From Chlamydoabsidia padenii (taxonomy: Eukaryota > Mucoromycota > Mucoromycetes > Mucorales > Cunninghamellaceae): a stretch of DNA of 64,000 nt. This document shows, in pieces, positions 45,525 through 63,894 of this stretch. Each line of letters starts with the position of its first letter. Within the stretch, counting starts at the first letter, position 1. The notes below the pieces were generated by a model. It ran no database searches and was not told where the DNA came from. It was given only the letters and a program-made list of their open reading frames with translations. The position numbers were made by a program, and so were the translations under genes. Location: positions 361,031 through 425,030 of the forward strand of contig JAIWND010000024.1 of the NCBI GenBank assembly GCA_025330725.1. The letters are read 5' to 3'.

Positions 45525-47550
45525 CTATTTTAAACGAGGGAAGAGAATACCAGTAGAAGGACCCAAAGGACGTGAATCGATAGCCATGATAGTATGAGCA
45601 AAGGATCTTTGGTTTTCAGGTACACCTAGTCTTGTTAAAAGTTCATCCATCTTGGTCGGCATCACAGGTTGCAACAAGATCCCCGCAAGCCTGCAAGATT
45701 CCAGGGCATAATACAACACAGTATCCCGCCGTTCTTTTTGATCCTTCAATTTCCATGGTTCATTGTCAGTAAAGTGTTTATTTGCCTATAATGAAGAATA
45801 TATATATATATATAGAGAGAGAGAGAGGAAGAAGGATGAGTATTAAAGTTTTCTCATTATGATTTGCTTTAAAATCATACCTCCGCCAAAGTATCCATAA
45901 TAGCCGTAAAGCCCTTGTTAAATTCTCTGTCTTCAAAGTGCATATTGTAGATCCCTATACATATACATTTATATAAAAGGATCAGCCTCCACCCCTGTTC
46001 TCCGATCCACATTTTCTGTTTCGTTTTATTAGTAATTTACCTGGTAATGCAGTCAGTTTTTCGTGAATGGCTTGATCGCGAGGGTCGATTTCTGATGTAA
46101 GAGTCAAGCCAGGTACTTTTCCTTCAGGATTCAAAGCTTGTCCAGTGCTACGATTCAATAGATTACCAAATTGACCAGCCAGATCCTTCTTGTAGCGTTT
46201 TTTGATCTCTTCTTCCGAATAGTCACCGTCATCAGCTAGACCACCATCACGCATCAAATAGTATCGCACAGTATCCACACCATAAGTATCCAATACCAAA
46301 AAGGGATCGGCCACATTTCCACGACTTTTCGACATCTTTTGTTTACCCATGGTCCAATGAGCATGAGCAAGGATTTGTTCAGGTAGAGGCAAGTGGGCAG
46401 CCATGAGGAAAGCAGGCCAATAAACAGCATGGAAGCGTAAGATGTCTTTACCAACCACATGTACCTTGGCAGGCAAATCAGAGTTGTCTTTTACATTATC
46501 AGGATATCCTTTGGCGGTGATATAATTTGTCAATGCGTCCAACCAAACATAGATCGTATGATCACTAGAGTCATTAGGGACAGGAATACCCCAGTCAAGA
46601 CGAGATCGTAGACGAGAGATGGACAGATCACTGAGACCAGCTTGGATCCAAGAGATGACTTCGTTTTTCCGATTAGCAGGTACAATAGCTTGAGGGTTTT
46701 GAGAGATCCAATCCAATAGAGGCTGTTCAAAGGCAGATAACTTGAATTTGTAGTTTTCTTCTGTCATCCATTCCACTTTTTGCCCAGTTTCAATTGATAC
46801 CATGCTAATCTGGCCCTGATCGTCGGTCACCTGATGGACCTGATTGTCGGGATAGAATGCTTCATCTGAGACCGCGTACCAGCCTTCGTGTTGCCCTTTA
46901 TAGATATGGCCCGCTTCCAGTAACGTGTTCCAGAGTTGTGAGACGGCTTGAGCGTGACGCGGTTCTGTCGTACGCATAAATGTCGTGTAGTCAATATTCG
47001 CCTTGTCGCATAATTTCTATAGGCCAAACAAAGTAGGAAAAAAATAATAATAATTAGCAAAGTGATCAACTAGAAAGAGAGAGAGAGAGGAAAGAGGTTC
47101 CTTACCTTGAAGCTTTCGGATACTCTATCACAAAGTTCGATTGGAGTAATGTTATTCTTGGCAGCTGCTTGTTGGATCTAAAGAAGAAGAAGAAGAAGAA
47201 GATCTGGTCATTTGACAGGTCGATTTAGAAAAGAAGAGTTTTACTTACCTTCAAACCATGTTCATCGGTTCCTGTGGTTAGTGTCGCATCATAACCTTTC
47301 ATGGCATAGAATCTGCGAAGTGTATCAGCAATCACAGAAGAATATAAATGGCCAATGTGTGGTACTATATCAAATTAATCAAGAGTTAGTCAGTTGTTCG
47401 ATCGATTAAAGCAAGGAGTGATTTACCTGCATTGACATAGTAGATGGGTGTAGTAATGTAGGCTTGATTATGAGTAAGACGTTGTTGTTGTTGTTGTGTT
47501 GGCCTAAAAGACGACCGTGAGGCCAATTGTAGTGCCCACCTTTTAAACAT
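45525..47550 (-). CDS. MSM1: Mitochondrial methionyl-tRNA synthetase
   Basis: Six exons, 47427-47550, 47249-47364, 47106-47177, 46041-47016, 45881-45954 and 45525-45785, encode 540 residues. The enzyme charges mitochondrial tRNA-Met. Class I signatures are clear: [20 protein letters not shown] (HIGH-type box) and KMSKSRGN; the domain continues with TDEHGLKIQQAA, WLDALTNYITAKGYP and the anticodon-binding end FTDNEPWKL. The N-terminal 30 residues (MFKRWALQLASRSSFRPTQ with a Gln run) are basic and suit mitochondrial import. Length fits the mitochondrial form without the C-terminal extensions of the cytosolic enzyme. Confidence 0.96.
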
Positions 47551-47690
47551 TGAATACACCTCCTACAAAAAAAAAGAGAGATAAAAAAAAAAAGTAAAGA
47601 AGTAAAAAAAGGGGAATTCAATTACCGCCCGCCTTTTATAACAATTTTTATTTTTCCGGGGTGTATACAATAAGAAGGAGGATGAGTAAA

Positions 47691-48521
47691 CTAGTATTGA
47701 TCAGGCATAGGTAAACTAGGGTCAGTAGGGACGGATTTCCACAAGCCTTCAAGGTCATATCGTTCACGGATTTCAGGAGTAAAGAGGTGAACCACACAAC
47801 GACCAAGATCGATCAATAACCAACCCGATTGATCATGTCGGCCTTCAATATGAGGCATAGGCAAATCCGCAGTTTGATTGGCAATGGCTTTACGAACCTA
47901 AATAACAAAAGAAGAAGAATATAATGAGAATCATACCAAATGACTTTTTATTCTTATTCCCAAGTTTACCGTGGATCCAACATGTTCAGCTACAGAGCTA
48001 AGGAATTTGTCACCCTTTGTACTGTCAGCAATAATCATATAATCCGTCCAGTCGCACTTTTCACGCACATCCATCACCAGGACGTTATCCATCTTGGCTT
48101 GTTCTAACATTGTCTGGAGCATTTCGGGTGTCAGTGTGCCATCCGCCAATAGTTTTGCTGTGAGATCTTGAATAGCTTGTCGATCTTGTAAATGTTGTTG
48201 AGCATCGGCTTGACGCTGCCATAAAGGAACAAAGTCATCGGTGGTGTAATCACGATCCACAAACCATTCTGTATCTATTTCTTCTTCTGGGTAGTCGCTT
48301 GGATCCATAATGTCGTCTTCGTCTTCGTCGTCTTCTTTGGATGAGGTTAGATCGTCAGAGTTGTTCGAGGAAGTGGTTTGAAGGAAGAACGGTGTGTGGC
48401 TGAAAGGTCTCTGGACCATAAACTGATTACATGGCAGAATACGTCTTGTTTGTTGTAAAAGAGGTCGTTGTTTGAGTGCTGGTGTCAATAATGGTGTCAA
48501 TTGTCGTAAACGGGGAATCAT
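47691..48521 (-). CDS. Mitochondrial ribosomal silencing factor (RsfS/Iojap family)
   Basis: Two exons, 47970-48521 and 47691-47897, give 252 residues. The N-terminus is basic (MIPRLRQLTPLLTPALKQRP) and probably imports the protein into mitochondria. An acidic linker follows, then the RsfS domain: VLVMDVREKCDWTDYMIIADSTKGDKFLSSVAEHV and, after the intron, HIEGRHDQSGWLLIDLGRCVVHLFTPEIRERYDLEGLW, with the DY-IA and G-W-L-D-V-H-F positions of the family. RsfS binds uL14 and blocks subunit joining; the mitochondrial relative (MALSU1, or the N-terminal part of yeast Atp25) helps assemble the large subunit. The gene shares a 332-base divergent promoter with the ARM/SPRY gene. Confidence 0.94.
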
Positions 48522-48853
48522 GTTAAAAGAGTTGAGAAGAGAGAGAAAAGTGAAAAAAAAAAAGTAAGGGCTCTTTTTGGTTCGTGAATTTTAAAATTCC
48601 GCTCTCAAAAAGCCACTTTATGGTTCTTCTATTTGCATGAAAGGACATCTATCCATAATGACTATAATATATTAAATTATAAAAGGCAATGGTGTTTAGC
48701 TACTTGGTAACTTGGAGCCAGCGATCATAAAGATACAGTTGGCGAAGAATAAGAGCTCACCTGAACAAATTATTAAAATTCCGATACAGGCCCGGCCATA
48801 TAAAATTTCGGAGATGGTTTTTTATACTTTTCTTTTCCTTTCATGATTCTCAA
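48522..48853. promoter_or_regulatory. Divergent promoter between RsfS and ARM/SPRY genes
   Basis: A 332-base spacer with two TTAAAATTCCG sites (near 48590 and 48772), TTGCATGAAAGG near 48632, and TATAAAA at 48799-48805, 49 bases before the right-hand start codon. Confidence 0.5.
48799..48805 (+). promoter_or_regulatory. TATA-like box before ARM/SPRY gene
   Basis: TATAAAA followed by TTTCGG, 49 bases upstream of the start codon at 48854. Confidence 0.45.
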
Positions 48854-51800
48854 ATGCCCTCAAGCTCTCATGATGCTCAACCTTCTTCTCTCTTCTACTT
48901 TCTCACAGGTGCGGCTATAGCTGTCATGGGTTATTCACTTTACTCTCACGTAGAACAACTTCAACAACCTCATGATGCAGATAATCGGAAACGACAACAG
49001 AGCGAAACAAAACTAAAAGATGGTAAGAAACGATCCAACAACACAACAAGTATGCATAACTTATCAACTTGATTATTCAGCTATTCCTCTCAAGGCTTTG
49101 GCCTATCTTATCCAGTCTAATAATGCTGCCATACAGAACAAGTAAAAAACCATACTCATTTCACCCGATACAACCTCCTCTTCTAACATTACTTCTTTTA
49201 TGTTGATACATAGTGCGGTCAAGATCACTATTGAACGTGCCATGTCAGGTAAAAAAGCAGCGCATTAATAATATCCACTAACCCCCTTTTTATATTATAT
49301 ATCCATAGGTACTCACCTTCCTTCACTAATTACTGCTTGTCATAAAGACCAGGATATTGAACGGCGATCGCAAGCATTGACAGCACTCCAACTACTAACA
49401 CAAAAAGGTAAATATATACAATTATATAGGAAAATTATGTCTTTTTAATCATATTTTATTTTTTATTGGCGGGTGTGTGTGTGTGTGTGTGTGCAGAACA
49501 ACATCGGGCGGCGTTATTAGAGGCAGGGGCACTTCGAGTCTTGGTGGACGCATTGGGATCGACCGAGCCGGATATGAAGGAAATGACTCAACGCTATGTG
49601 GCTATGGCCATCTGTGATTTGATTCAAGGCAATGGTAAGAAAAGGATAAACTCTTAACAAGGTATTTATGGACTTGACTTGAATTATAGATATAAACAAA
49701 TACTGTGTAATCGAAATGGGTATATTGGACTACATTCAACGTATTCTGACCTCCAACACCATTCGCAATAATGAACTCAAATATTGGACCCTGATGATCT
49801 TACACCAGGTCTCACTTAGTGGTAAAGTTTATTAGACCAACTTGTTTTTTTTGGAATTGAAACTAATCCCTCCTTTTATATATATATATCTATTATATGA
49901 TAGATCCTTTTCCAAAGGTCTTGGTGCATCAAGGATTTGTGGGCTTACTGGCAAAAATGGCAAGGATGACTTTTGGGAATACGAACATGCCAAAATTTTG
50001 TATGCAGTCTTTGGTTCGTCTAGTTGCTAGTGTGGATACAATGGGTAAAGAAACTTTTGAAGCAAAGAAGCTTAATTACTTACCGACACCTCCTTTTATA
50101 TGATAGAATCGAAAATTGTATTGGTGGAATTACTGGATTACAATATTGTTGATCTGATATCTGTCTGTCTACGTGGAGGTATGTTGTAAACACTGAAAAG
50201 TCGATCAATAGGAATTAATAATTATCTTGACTTATAGATGATGTCGAATTGATTTATTGGGCGGCAGGGCTAATGCATGAATTTGTGTTGAAAGGTAAGA
50301 AAAAAAGAAAAAGAGAAAAGGCGGGGGTTTAATATCTTTTTCTGCCGTAGATGTTGCCTCGAAAGAATTCCGTGCGATCAAGGGCATTCATACCATTTTG
50401 GCTAGTCTTCTATCGGCTGAAGAAATGTATATCTCTAGAGTGGTCCTACGTACGATCAAGTTTATGGCATATGGTGATGGTATGTTATATATAAAGAATT
50501 CTTCAATTTGACTCATCTCTTCTTTTTTATTACCTGGTAGAAACCTTCCGTCAAGGCATGGTGAAAACAAACATTGTGAAAAAAATTATGCACTGTTTGA
50601 CTGTAAACGATGATGATGTGCGGTACTGGGCGGCACTTTGTGTCCATGCTGTTGCTAGTCAAGGTAGGATTCGATATCTCACACACATTCTCTCTCTCTC
50701 CATATTTTGAAAACTAACTCTCTGTTTTATTCTAGTTGAATCCCATCGTGATATCTTGACTGCCCCTGAATTCGAAAATTTACTGGAATTAGCATTATCA
50801 AAAAAAGTCCATGCCGCTATCTTCGTAGCTGATATCCTCTCTCTCATATGCTGTATCTGTAAGTTGAACAAAACAAAAATGCAAACTGTATACTCACTTC
50901 TTTTCTTATGCAACATAGGGCAAAATGATCAAACGATGGAAAAACATATTGATCCTGTGGTGACTACATTGGCTGCTTTGGTATCATGGAATGAAGATGA
51001 AGTACAATATAACTCTGCCGGGGCTCTCTTTAATCTGATGGCAATGCAAGGTAATAAAAATGTGTGTATGACTACAATACAAGTTGATTAACTCTTTTCT
51101 TATTATAATAGATTCCTTTGCGCAGGTCATTTATGAAAAGTGTCATCTTGTTTTGTTTGAAAACTGTGTCTCGTCCAAGCATGAACGGTTCCAACTAACA
51201 TGTACAAAAGCATCCCTTAAACTAACAATCAAATGTAAGGAACAAAAGAGATTAGTTAACTTTTGGCCTCAACTGACATTCTGTTACTTATAGATCCATC
51301 ATTGACACCGAAATTGATCTCCACTGTGATTAAACCACTTATTCAGCAATGTATATCGGCAAATCAACAAATCTTACCAATCATGTTGATGCAATCCCTT
51401 GTAGCTACTGGAAAATCTTCTTCACAATCACCCCACACATCACCTACAAAATTATCAACTACTGCCAGTGACGAAGAAGTTTTACGAGCACCCGAATACA
51501 TCAATGTCAGCTCGACGGGGGTAATTTCTGGCGATCATCAATTAGACCAACGGGTTCGTGGCACCTCAGATCCGACAATCAGACCTAGGAGACGCCGTAC
51601 CATACCCCTGACGGCGGATACTGATCTTGACATTGATTCTTCTTCTTCATCGTCCAACTTATCATCAGAACCAAAACCAGAACCAGCATCGCCATCTTTA
51701 CCTAATATAGATCCCGAAGACCTATTACACAACCTTGCCTTACTCCACGATTATTCTTACCCTGACCGGGTCGCCATCTTATCACAATTCCATATCACTG

Positions 51801-53957
51801 GTGCACTTCATACCCAGTTGGCAGGCTCCCTCTGTGCATTACGATACTTTTTGGAAAACGAAACAATATCTGGCAACGTGATCCCAAGCTATATCTCTCT
51901 CGAGGACGATCATATGCGTCTTTTGGTGGATGGATTGGTTAATCAGGCCTTATTCCCGGTGATTGGCTCCTGGTTTGCTTCTTGTCACTTGCCTCAGGAC
52001 GCCGAGTTTTTGACAATGGATACTAATTTGGTGTGGAAGATGTATAACGACATGTTGACCTGGGTCCGACATCCTGCTCCAATGGAAACTCGAAGAAAAC
52101 CTAATGAAAGTTTGATTCCATCGATTCGGCTTTACAATGGATACACAAGTCGATCTCTCTTGGTGCTACGATCTCTTATCCGATATGGTAAATCACTCAA
52201 AGGGATGAATGGGGGAAGCCTTTGACTAACTTGAATCAATTTTTATATTAGGATCCATTCGTTCTTACTTGATCAACCACTTGCATTTCATTGAATTGAT
52301 GACCTATATGCTCCAGCACACACCTTCCTTGACCGATCATATCCTTACCTGCCTTGGTCTTCTTATACAATCCAGTAAGTACATATCATAAAATAATCGA
52401 ACAACAGAAAATTAACACACTCACATTATTTTCTCTTCTTCTTCTTCATTCTAGGCAACAACATCCCCGAAGCCAGTTTGCATAAATGTGTGGTGACGGT
52501 ATGGAAACACTTGCTGGATCCCACGCCCCTGGAACAAACCAAGAAGGCATTCTCGTTTTATACCCGTCTCATCCTGACATGTGCTAGTGGTAGAAAAAGC
52601 GGTAATTGTGGTTCAGTGGCCTTGGATCTGAAAAAAAGCACGCCGTTTGGACTGATCAATCAAGAAACCTGCCTGGAGGTACGTAACGATTCATGGACTT
52701 TTGAAACTGTGATAGGGACTCATGCGACAACAACAAGAAATAATGGTATGAAGAAAATATGTTATCAAGTCGTTTTAACTACGGACGGACTGAATCAAAT
52801 GGGTTGGATCAATGACCAATGTCAATTGGATGCCGAAGCAGGTAGTGGTGTGGGTGATGATGAACATTCATATGGTTATGATGGTTGCAGATGTAAGAGA
52901 TGGCATGGGCGCCATCGTATGTGGGTAAGTGATACATTAACTTACACGCGTCGATTATTCACCTTGATTTTTTTTTTATGCTTTAGAAAACGAATTATGG
53001 CAAAACGTGGAATGTAGGTGATGTGATCACTTGTGCTTTGGATTTAGAACTTGGGGAAATCAGATACTATCAAAATGGCGAAGATCTCGGTCTGGCATTT
53101 TCCAAAGTCGATATCACGAAGGATTGGTACCCGGTAAGTCTATAAAAGAGGGACAGGGGATACTGGTGGTACATAAACTTACTTTATGGCTTCATGTAGG
53201 CGGTCTCTCTTTCTACTGGTCAAGGTTGTGAATTCTTGTTTGGAGGTCCAATGGATCCTTTACGGTAATGTAAGAATAGGAATAAATGTATCAGTCATTG
53301 ACAAGTCCTTTTTGTATATATATATAGGGATCGACCAGAGGGATATCATTCGCTGTATGAATTATACTACTCTTCACCTATTGAGGATTTGACCAATGCG
53401 TTAGGAAGAATGCGGGTTTCGTCACCACCTCAGGTAACTAGTCAGCCCGGTCCTCTCTTGCTCTATGTGGAAATGACTGTGGTTCATCAAGACACACAAC
53501 AACAATTGAAATTTGGATGGAAAAACAAACTGGCCCGATCGACGTTATGCCTGGTGTATGATCACTCTAGGCGACAGGGTATGGTGTGTCTTGGTACTCG
53601 AAATATGCTTACCTTTGCCGTTGCTATGGAGATCCATGATGGCGATGTCCTCGGCTTGTCCTATGATCAGCAGAATCAATTTGGATTTACATTAAATGGG
53701 ACTCTATTAGGTGAATACATGCAAAAAAAAGAGAGAGAGAGAAAAGTAGACATGGAATGACTAACTGTTTTTTTTTCTTTAACGAAGCGCTGGTACGCTT
53801 GGATGGTCTCTTTTTGCCATACTTGCCAATTACTATGGGCCCAGTCAAAATCCGAACTAATTATGGCCAAGCACCCTTCCAATACAGTACAGAAGATCCA
53901 CGTCCGGCCATGGTGCAGTATCTCTCCCGGTTGCATTGGTTGCATTTAGACAATTAA
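48854..53957 (+). CDS. Membrane-anchored armadillo-repeat and SPRY-domain protein
   Basis: Twenty-one exons, all in phase, encode 1261 residues: 48854-49022, 49081-49141, 49214-49248, 49309-49407, 49497-49634, 49690-49821, 49904-50044, 50107-50178, 50238-50294, 50351-50479, 50541-50663, 50736-50858, 50919-51050, 51112-51234, 51294-52187, 52252-52374, 52455-52924, 52987-53133, 53200-53264, 53328-53710, 53788-53957. A hydrophobic segment near residues 12-30 (LFYFLTGAAIAVMGYSLY) suggests a signal anchor. Exons 4-14 form armadillo/HEAT-like helices. A disordered acidic linker (about 480-560) follows, then a SPRY domain (about 860-1040) with GVGDDEHSYGYDGCR and WNVGDVITCALDLELGEIRYYQNG, close to the RSPRY1/RNF123 type, and a second beta-rich SPRY-like segment. 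No RING finger was seen, so ligase activity is not claimed. Confidence 0.85.
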
Positions 53958-53977
53958 ACTTTTGAAATAAAAAATGG

Positions 53978-53986
53978 CGGGATTTG
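53978..53986 (-). promoter_or_regulatory. CAAATCCCG motif upstream of COX16
   Basis: Reverse complement of CAAATCCCG, followed on the same strand by CCAT. It lies in the 101-base spacer between the ARM/SPRY stop and the COX16 start, 73 bases before that ATG. Confidence 0.4.
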
Positions 53987-54058
53987 AAACTTGAAAATAA
54001 ATGTCCAGATTTTTTTTTTTTTGACAAGATTATCTCCTCTTCTTGCCTTCTCTTCCTC

Positions 54059-54526
54059 ATGCCACCTACATTCCAATCGAAGCCATTCCAGAAAAGCACC
54101 AGCAATTTGGCCACACTTGCACCCAAGATCAAGAAACATCCTTTTGTATTCTTTGGTCTTCCTTTTATCGTTATCATGGTCGGTGGATCTTTTGGCCTGG
54201 CTCAGATGACTCAGACTCGATATGATCATCGAGACATGCGACATCGTAAAGTAAGTAAAAGTACTCTCTCATGTCATCCCAAACTCATTTCATTCTTTAT
54301 ATATATATATACAGGTAGCGAAAGAAGAAGCATTAGGGATGGATAAAAACCGCCGGCCATTAAGTATCCAGGAAGAATACTTTGTAAGTAGAATCCAATA
54401 CGACCAACTTTGGACGAACTGACGCCTCTCTTCCTTTATTTTTGTATGTAGCGATTACAAGCCAAGACGGAAGAAGATTGGGAACAAATCCGGGTGCAAC
54501 GACCTCCTGGATCTGACGAACAGTAG
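54059..54526 (+). CDS. COX16: Cytochrome c oxidase assembly protein COX16
   Basis: Three exons, 54059-54250, 54315-54383 and 54452-54526, give 111 residues. COX16 is a single-span inner-membrane protein needed to build cytochrome c oxidase, where it acts with COX1/COX2 assembly factors. The family core is visible: KIKKHPFVFFGLPFIVIMVG membrane segment, then SFGLAQMTQTRYDHRD, and the charged tail RRPLSIQEEYFRLQA and DWEQIRVQRPPG. The start codon is the only one giving the basic N-terminus before the membrane helix. The gene begins only 101 bases after the stop of the upstream gene on the same strand and converges with AROM. Confidence 0.95.
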
Positions 54527-54742
54527 TTTAGAATCATTATTAGTTTAGAAGACTTGTCAATAAAAACCCTATCATTTGTATATACATATACCCCAAACCT
54601 TTTTTATAAAAAAAAAAAAAGTTTTATTCAATAAATAACACTTGGTCCCATATAATATATAAACACATAAGAAGTTTTATTAAAAAAAAGTAATTGACTA
54701 TAGTGGATCTAATGGAAGTACTGTAGGGGGTTGTATATATAT

Positions 54743-60571
<5,829 letters not shown>

Positions 60572-63054
60572 TCAAGTCCAGAGACGAAGGGAACCATCGG
60601 CACCAGAAGAGAATAACCAAGGTTGAGTAGGATGGAATTCAATATCCAATACACCCAATCCACCATCGACGATTTCATGACCCCGCAAGATCTTGACAGG
60701 CACAATCAAAGGATTCTGCAAAAGATCATTGTAAACCATACCATAAAAGATTTGAATTGTACCATCATCAGAAGCAGAGGCAAAGAGAGGGTATCGCTTG
60801 TGATAAGAGACTTGACGGACAGCCTTGGAATGGAATCGCAAAGATTTATAAGGGCGTGCACTGAGATCCAGATCAAACCAACACACGCGCTTGTCATAAC
60901 TACCCACAATAACATTATCACCTGCTGGATGCACATCAATACTTGAAATCCATCGTACACCAGGATTGAGAGTTCGCACCAGTTGTTGTTGCATCAAGTC
61001 ATACACGCGCACATAGATTTGAGTAGCCACAAAGAAGATGGGTTTAATAGGATGGAAGGCGACTTTTTGCACAGTACCCTTGAGACGACGGAAGGGAGTT
61101 TGAGTTTGATGACGAGTGGTTTGATGAATGAGGACCGAGATATTGCCAGCATCAGGAGACACAGTAGCAAAGTAATCACCCTTACGATGCCATACCACTT
61201 GTTTGACCACCTGACTATGCTGTAATCGGATCTTGAATCCATACTTGGTGTTTTCGTCTTCCGAGGTTTTGCTCCATTTCATCACACCAGCATCATCGTC
61301 TGAGGAAGGAGTGGCAAAACCAGCACGCACAAATTGATCGGCCACCTTTAGTTGTTCAGGTGAGTTTAAGCGAGGAGGTACCACCAAGAGGACTTCACCA
61401 TCACCAATAGAGACAATAAACAACCACATGTCTGAGCTAGGGTTCCAAGCCAATGCATGAATCGTGGTTTCAAATTTCCACATAAAGAGACATCGACCTG
61501 TTGCCACTTCCCATAATCGCACCGTGCTGTCGTCAGATCCAGAGAGTGCAAAGAGACCACTGGGGTGAATTGAAAATGACCGAATACGACCAGTGTGGCC
61601 TTCATAAGAGATAGATTGATGAGTAGGGAAGGGTCGTAGATCTTTTGGACTGGGTAGTTTCGGGATCAATGATTCAGGGTCGATATTGAGCTATGAATAT
61701 ATATAAAAAAGAGAGTGATGATTAGTTTAATCAACAGCCTAATCCAATCCTTAGGAGACTTACTCTGTTTTTCTTGACACGAGGAGCCAAATACAAATCA
61801 AGACATCGTTGGAATCGTTCTTGAATAAATTGGTTATAAGCAGGTACTTGTCGCAGACTGTTGAATTTCTTTGGCAGGTAGTTCTTGGGTCGATCACGTT
61901 CATCCAGTTCATTCCATTCCTTGATTTCATTGTCGTCCGGTAAGTATTCAGCAGGTGGGTTGTAACTTTCATCATGTTCAGGGAGTTTCATCTTGGGAGC
62001 GGCGATATGCATGACATGTTCTTCACGTTCCTTGTCGTCGTCAGTCCACAAGTTGTAGAATTTGTTGCCTTGTTGATTGTTGTGAGATTTACGAGGAACG
62101 ATACGACCGAGGCGAATGGCTTGGACAATCTTCATTACCTTCTTGTGTTCCCACTTGGACGGGATGAATCGGCGTTTGGGTTCAGTTCCTGCGTTCAAAG
62201 GCATAGTTTCCGTTTTGCTTGTAAAGAATTCCACCGTGGGTTCATAAGGGTTGTAGCCAGCATCAGGGATTTGACCTTCTTGGAGACGTTGAATAATGTC
62301 CAATTCTTCAGCACTAAGCACCATATCCTTCCCATCTTTTACACTGTATGCAGATTTCCAAGAATCGGGGTCTTCCACTGTCGCCAAAAACTTGTCCAGT
62401 TCGTCACCTGTTGCTGGTTTGAGCACCTTTTTGCCATCAATGTCGTAACCAATGTGAGGCAAATCATCGTACCATTCCATAGGCACATTGCCCACTGTGT
62501 TTTCATTCTATATTGAAAAAAAAGAAGTAATGCAATTAGTATAAAGTGTCAAGCAAAGCTTTAATCACTTACTTCTTCAGTAGAGGAATCACTGTCATAG
62601 TTGGCTTCAATTTCAGGTAGCATTCCAATATGTCCATTCTTATCCCTGGAAGAAGAAGAAGAAAAAAAGTCAAGTGAGTTTAATTGATTCATATTAATTT
62701 TACCAAGTTGACTTACCGTTTGTATGAGATCTTGACAGGTTCTTCTTCATCGAGATCAGCTTCGTCCAAACTATCCCCATCCAAGTAATCACTGTCCTCC
62801 TGTTCTTCGTCTTCTTCACCATCGATTTCTTCTTCTTCTTCTTCTTCGTCATCTTCATCGTCGTCGCTTAAGGTCAGTTCAGGGAAGGTATCCGCAGGAT
62901 CGTCATTGTCACTATCCAAATCACCAAGATCCTCTTCGTCGGAAGACCCCATGTCAATGTTGATATTATCAAGGTGATCATCTTCGTGGTCAGATTCCTC
63001 CACCGCTTGTCGTTTTTTAGTGACTTTGCTGGTTCGTCGAGTTGGTTTAGCCAT
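60572..63054 (-). CDS. ERB1: Ribosome biogenesis protein ERB1 (BOP1)
   Basis: Four exons, 62717-63054, 62573-62645, 61764-62507 and 60572-61690, encode 757 residues. ERB1 forms the PeBoW complex with NOP7 and YTM1 in the nucleolus and is needed for 25S/5.8S rRNA maturation. The N-terminus has a basic start then a very acidic stretch (about 18-110, long Asp/Glu runs). The BOP1NT region follows (about 140-385): VPMEWYDDLPHIGYDIDGKK, DGKDMVLSAEELDIIQRLQ, FIPSKWEHKKVMKIVQAIR, PEHDESYNPPAEYLP. The C-terminal half is a WD40 propeller (GHTGRIRSFSIHPSG, SGSDDSTVRLWEV, ASASDDGTIQIF, SSGADGSLRLW at the end). The WD40 part lies in one exon. Confidence 0.97.
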
Positions 63055-63894
63055 GATAATGAGACTGGAGAAAGAAAAAAGAAGGGAAGGGAAAAAAACA
63101 AAAATCTATCGAAAAAGAAAAAAAAAGAGCGGTAGTTGAAAATTTTGGTGAGAGCCCAAGAGGGGAAGGTGGCTTGGTCTAATGCCATGTTTCATGGATT
63201 CATGCAAAATGACAACTATGGACTCGAAAACTCGTCCCTATAAAGTTGAATATATATCTGCATTGATTCTAAACTTGTTAGTTAGTGGACGCTGGACCAT
63301 CTATTGCTTCTATAGATGCTCGATAGAGCACTTGGTTTGATATACTTCAAGGAGCGAGTACAACATACTGCAAAGTAATCAGTATCATAAAACCTACCCA
63401 TCAACAGATTATGATGAAAACTTTTGTTTCATTTTATCAAGATAGATTTTAATTATGGCTGAAAAGATTAGTATGACATGATGTTCTTCTTTTTGATGAA
63501 AAATGACTGGCTCTAAGGACAGGGTGCTGTGTGAAAGATATCATCATAGGGGTTTAAATTTTCGGCATTCAAATCCCGTGATTTATGCTAAACCCTAATT
63601 TGATTATCCGCTCTCCCCAGTTTGCATCACACCTTCTCCACAGCATATATACCCCTCCATCATCGGCACCAAACAACTAAGAAAGATGGATTCATCTTGT
63701 ATGACCAAATAGAATCACTGATTAAACGAAAATGCGGGGAAGCCATAAAGTGTGTGTGACCCCATGTGATAAAATAAAATCATCAGGCATGTGAAAAAAA
63801 AAGACGGTCCTATATAATTCTCTCGTTTTTCTTTTCTTTTCCGTATATTACCCTTATTTTATCTCTCTAAATTCTCTCACTTTTTCATCACACC
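63055..63894. promoter_or_regulatory. Divergent region between ERB1 and cytochrome b5-like gene
   Basis: An 840-base spacer. Visible elements: TTCATGGATTCATGCAAAATG near 63190-63210 (about 140 bases upstream of ERB1), CAAATCCCG at 63570-63578 followed by TGATTTATGC, a TC-rich strip near 63820-63880, and a TATATAA at 63811-63817, 78 bases before the right-hand start codon. No gene. Confidence 0.45.

Noticed and set aside
47165..47210. GAA trinucleotide run considered as a CRISPR-like or satellite array
   Set aside because: It is a simple microsatellite in an intron of the methionyl-tRNA synthetase gene, without spacers.
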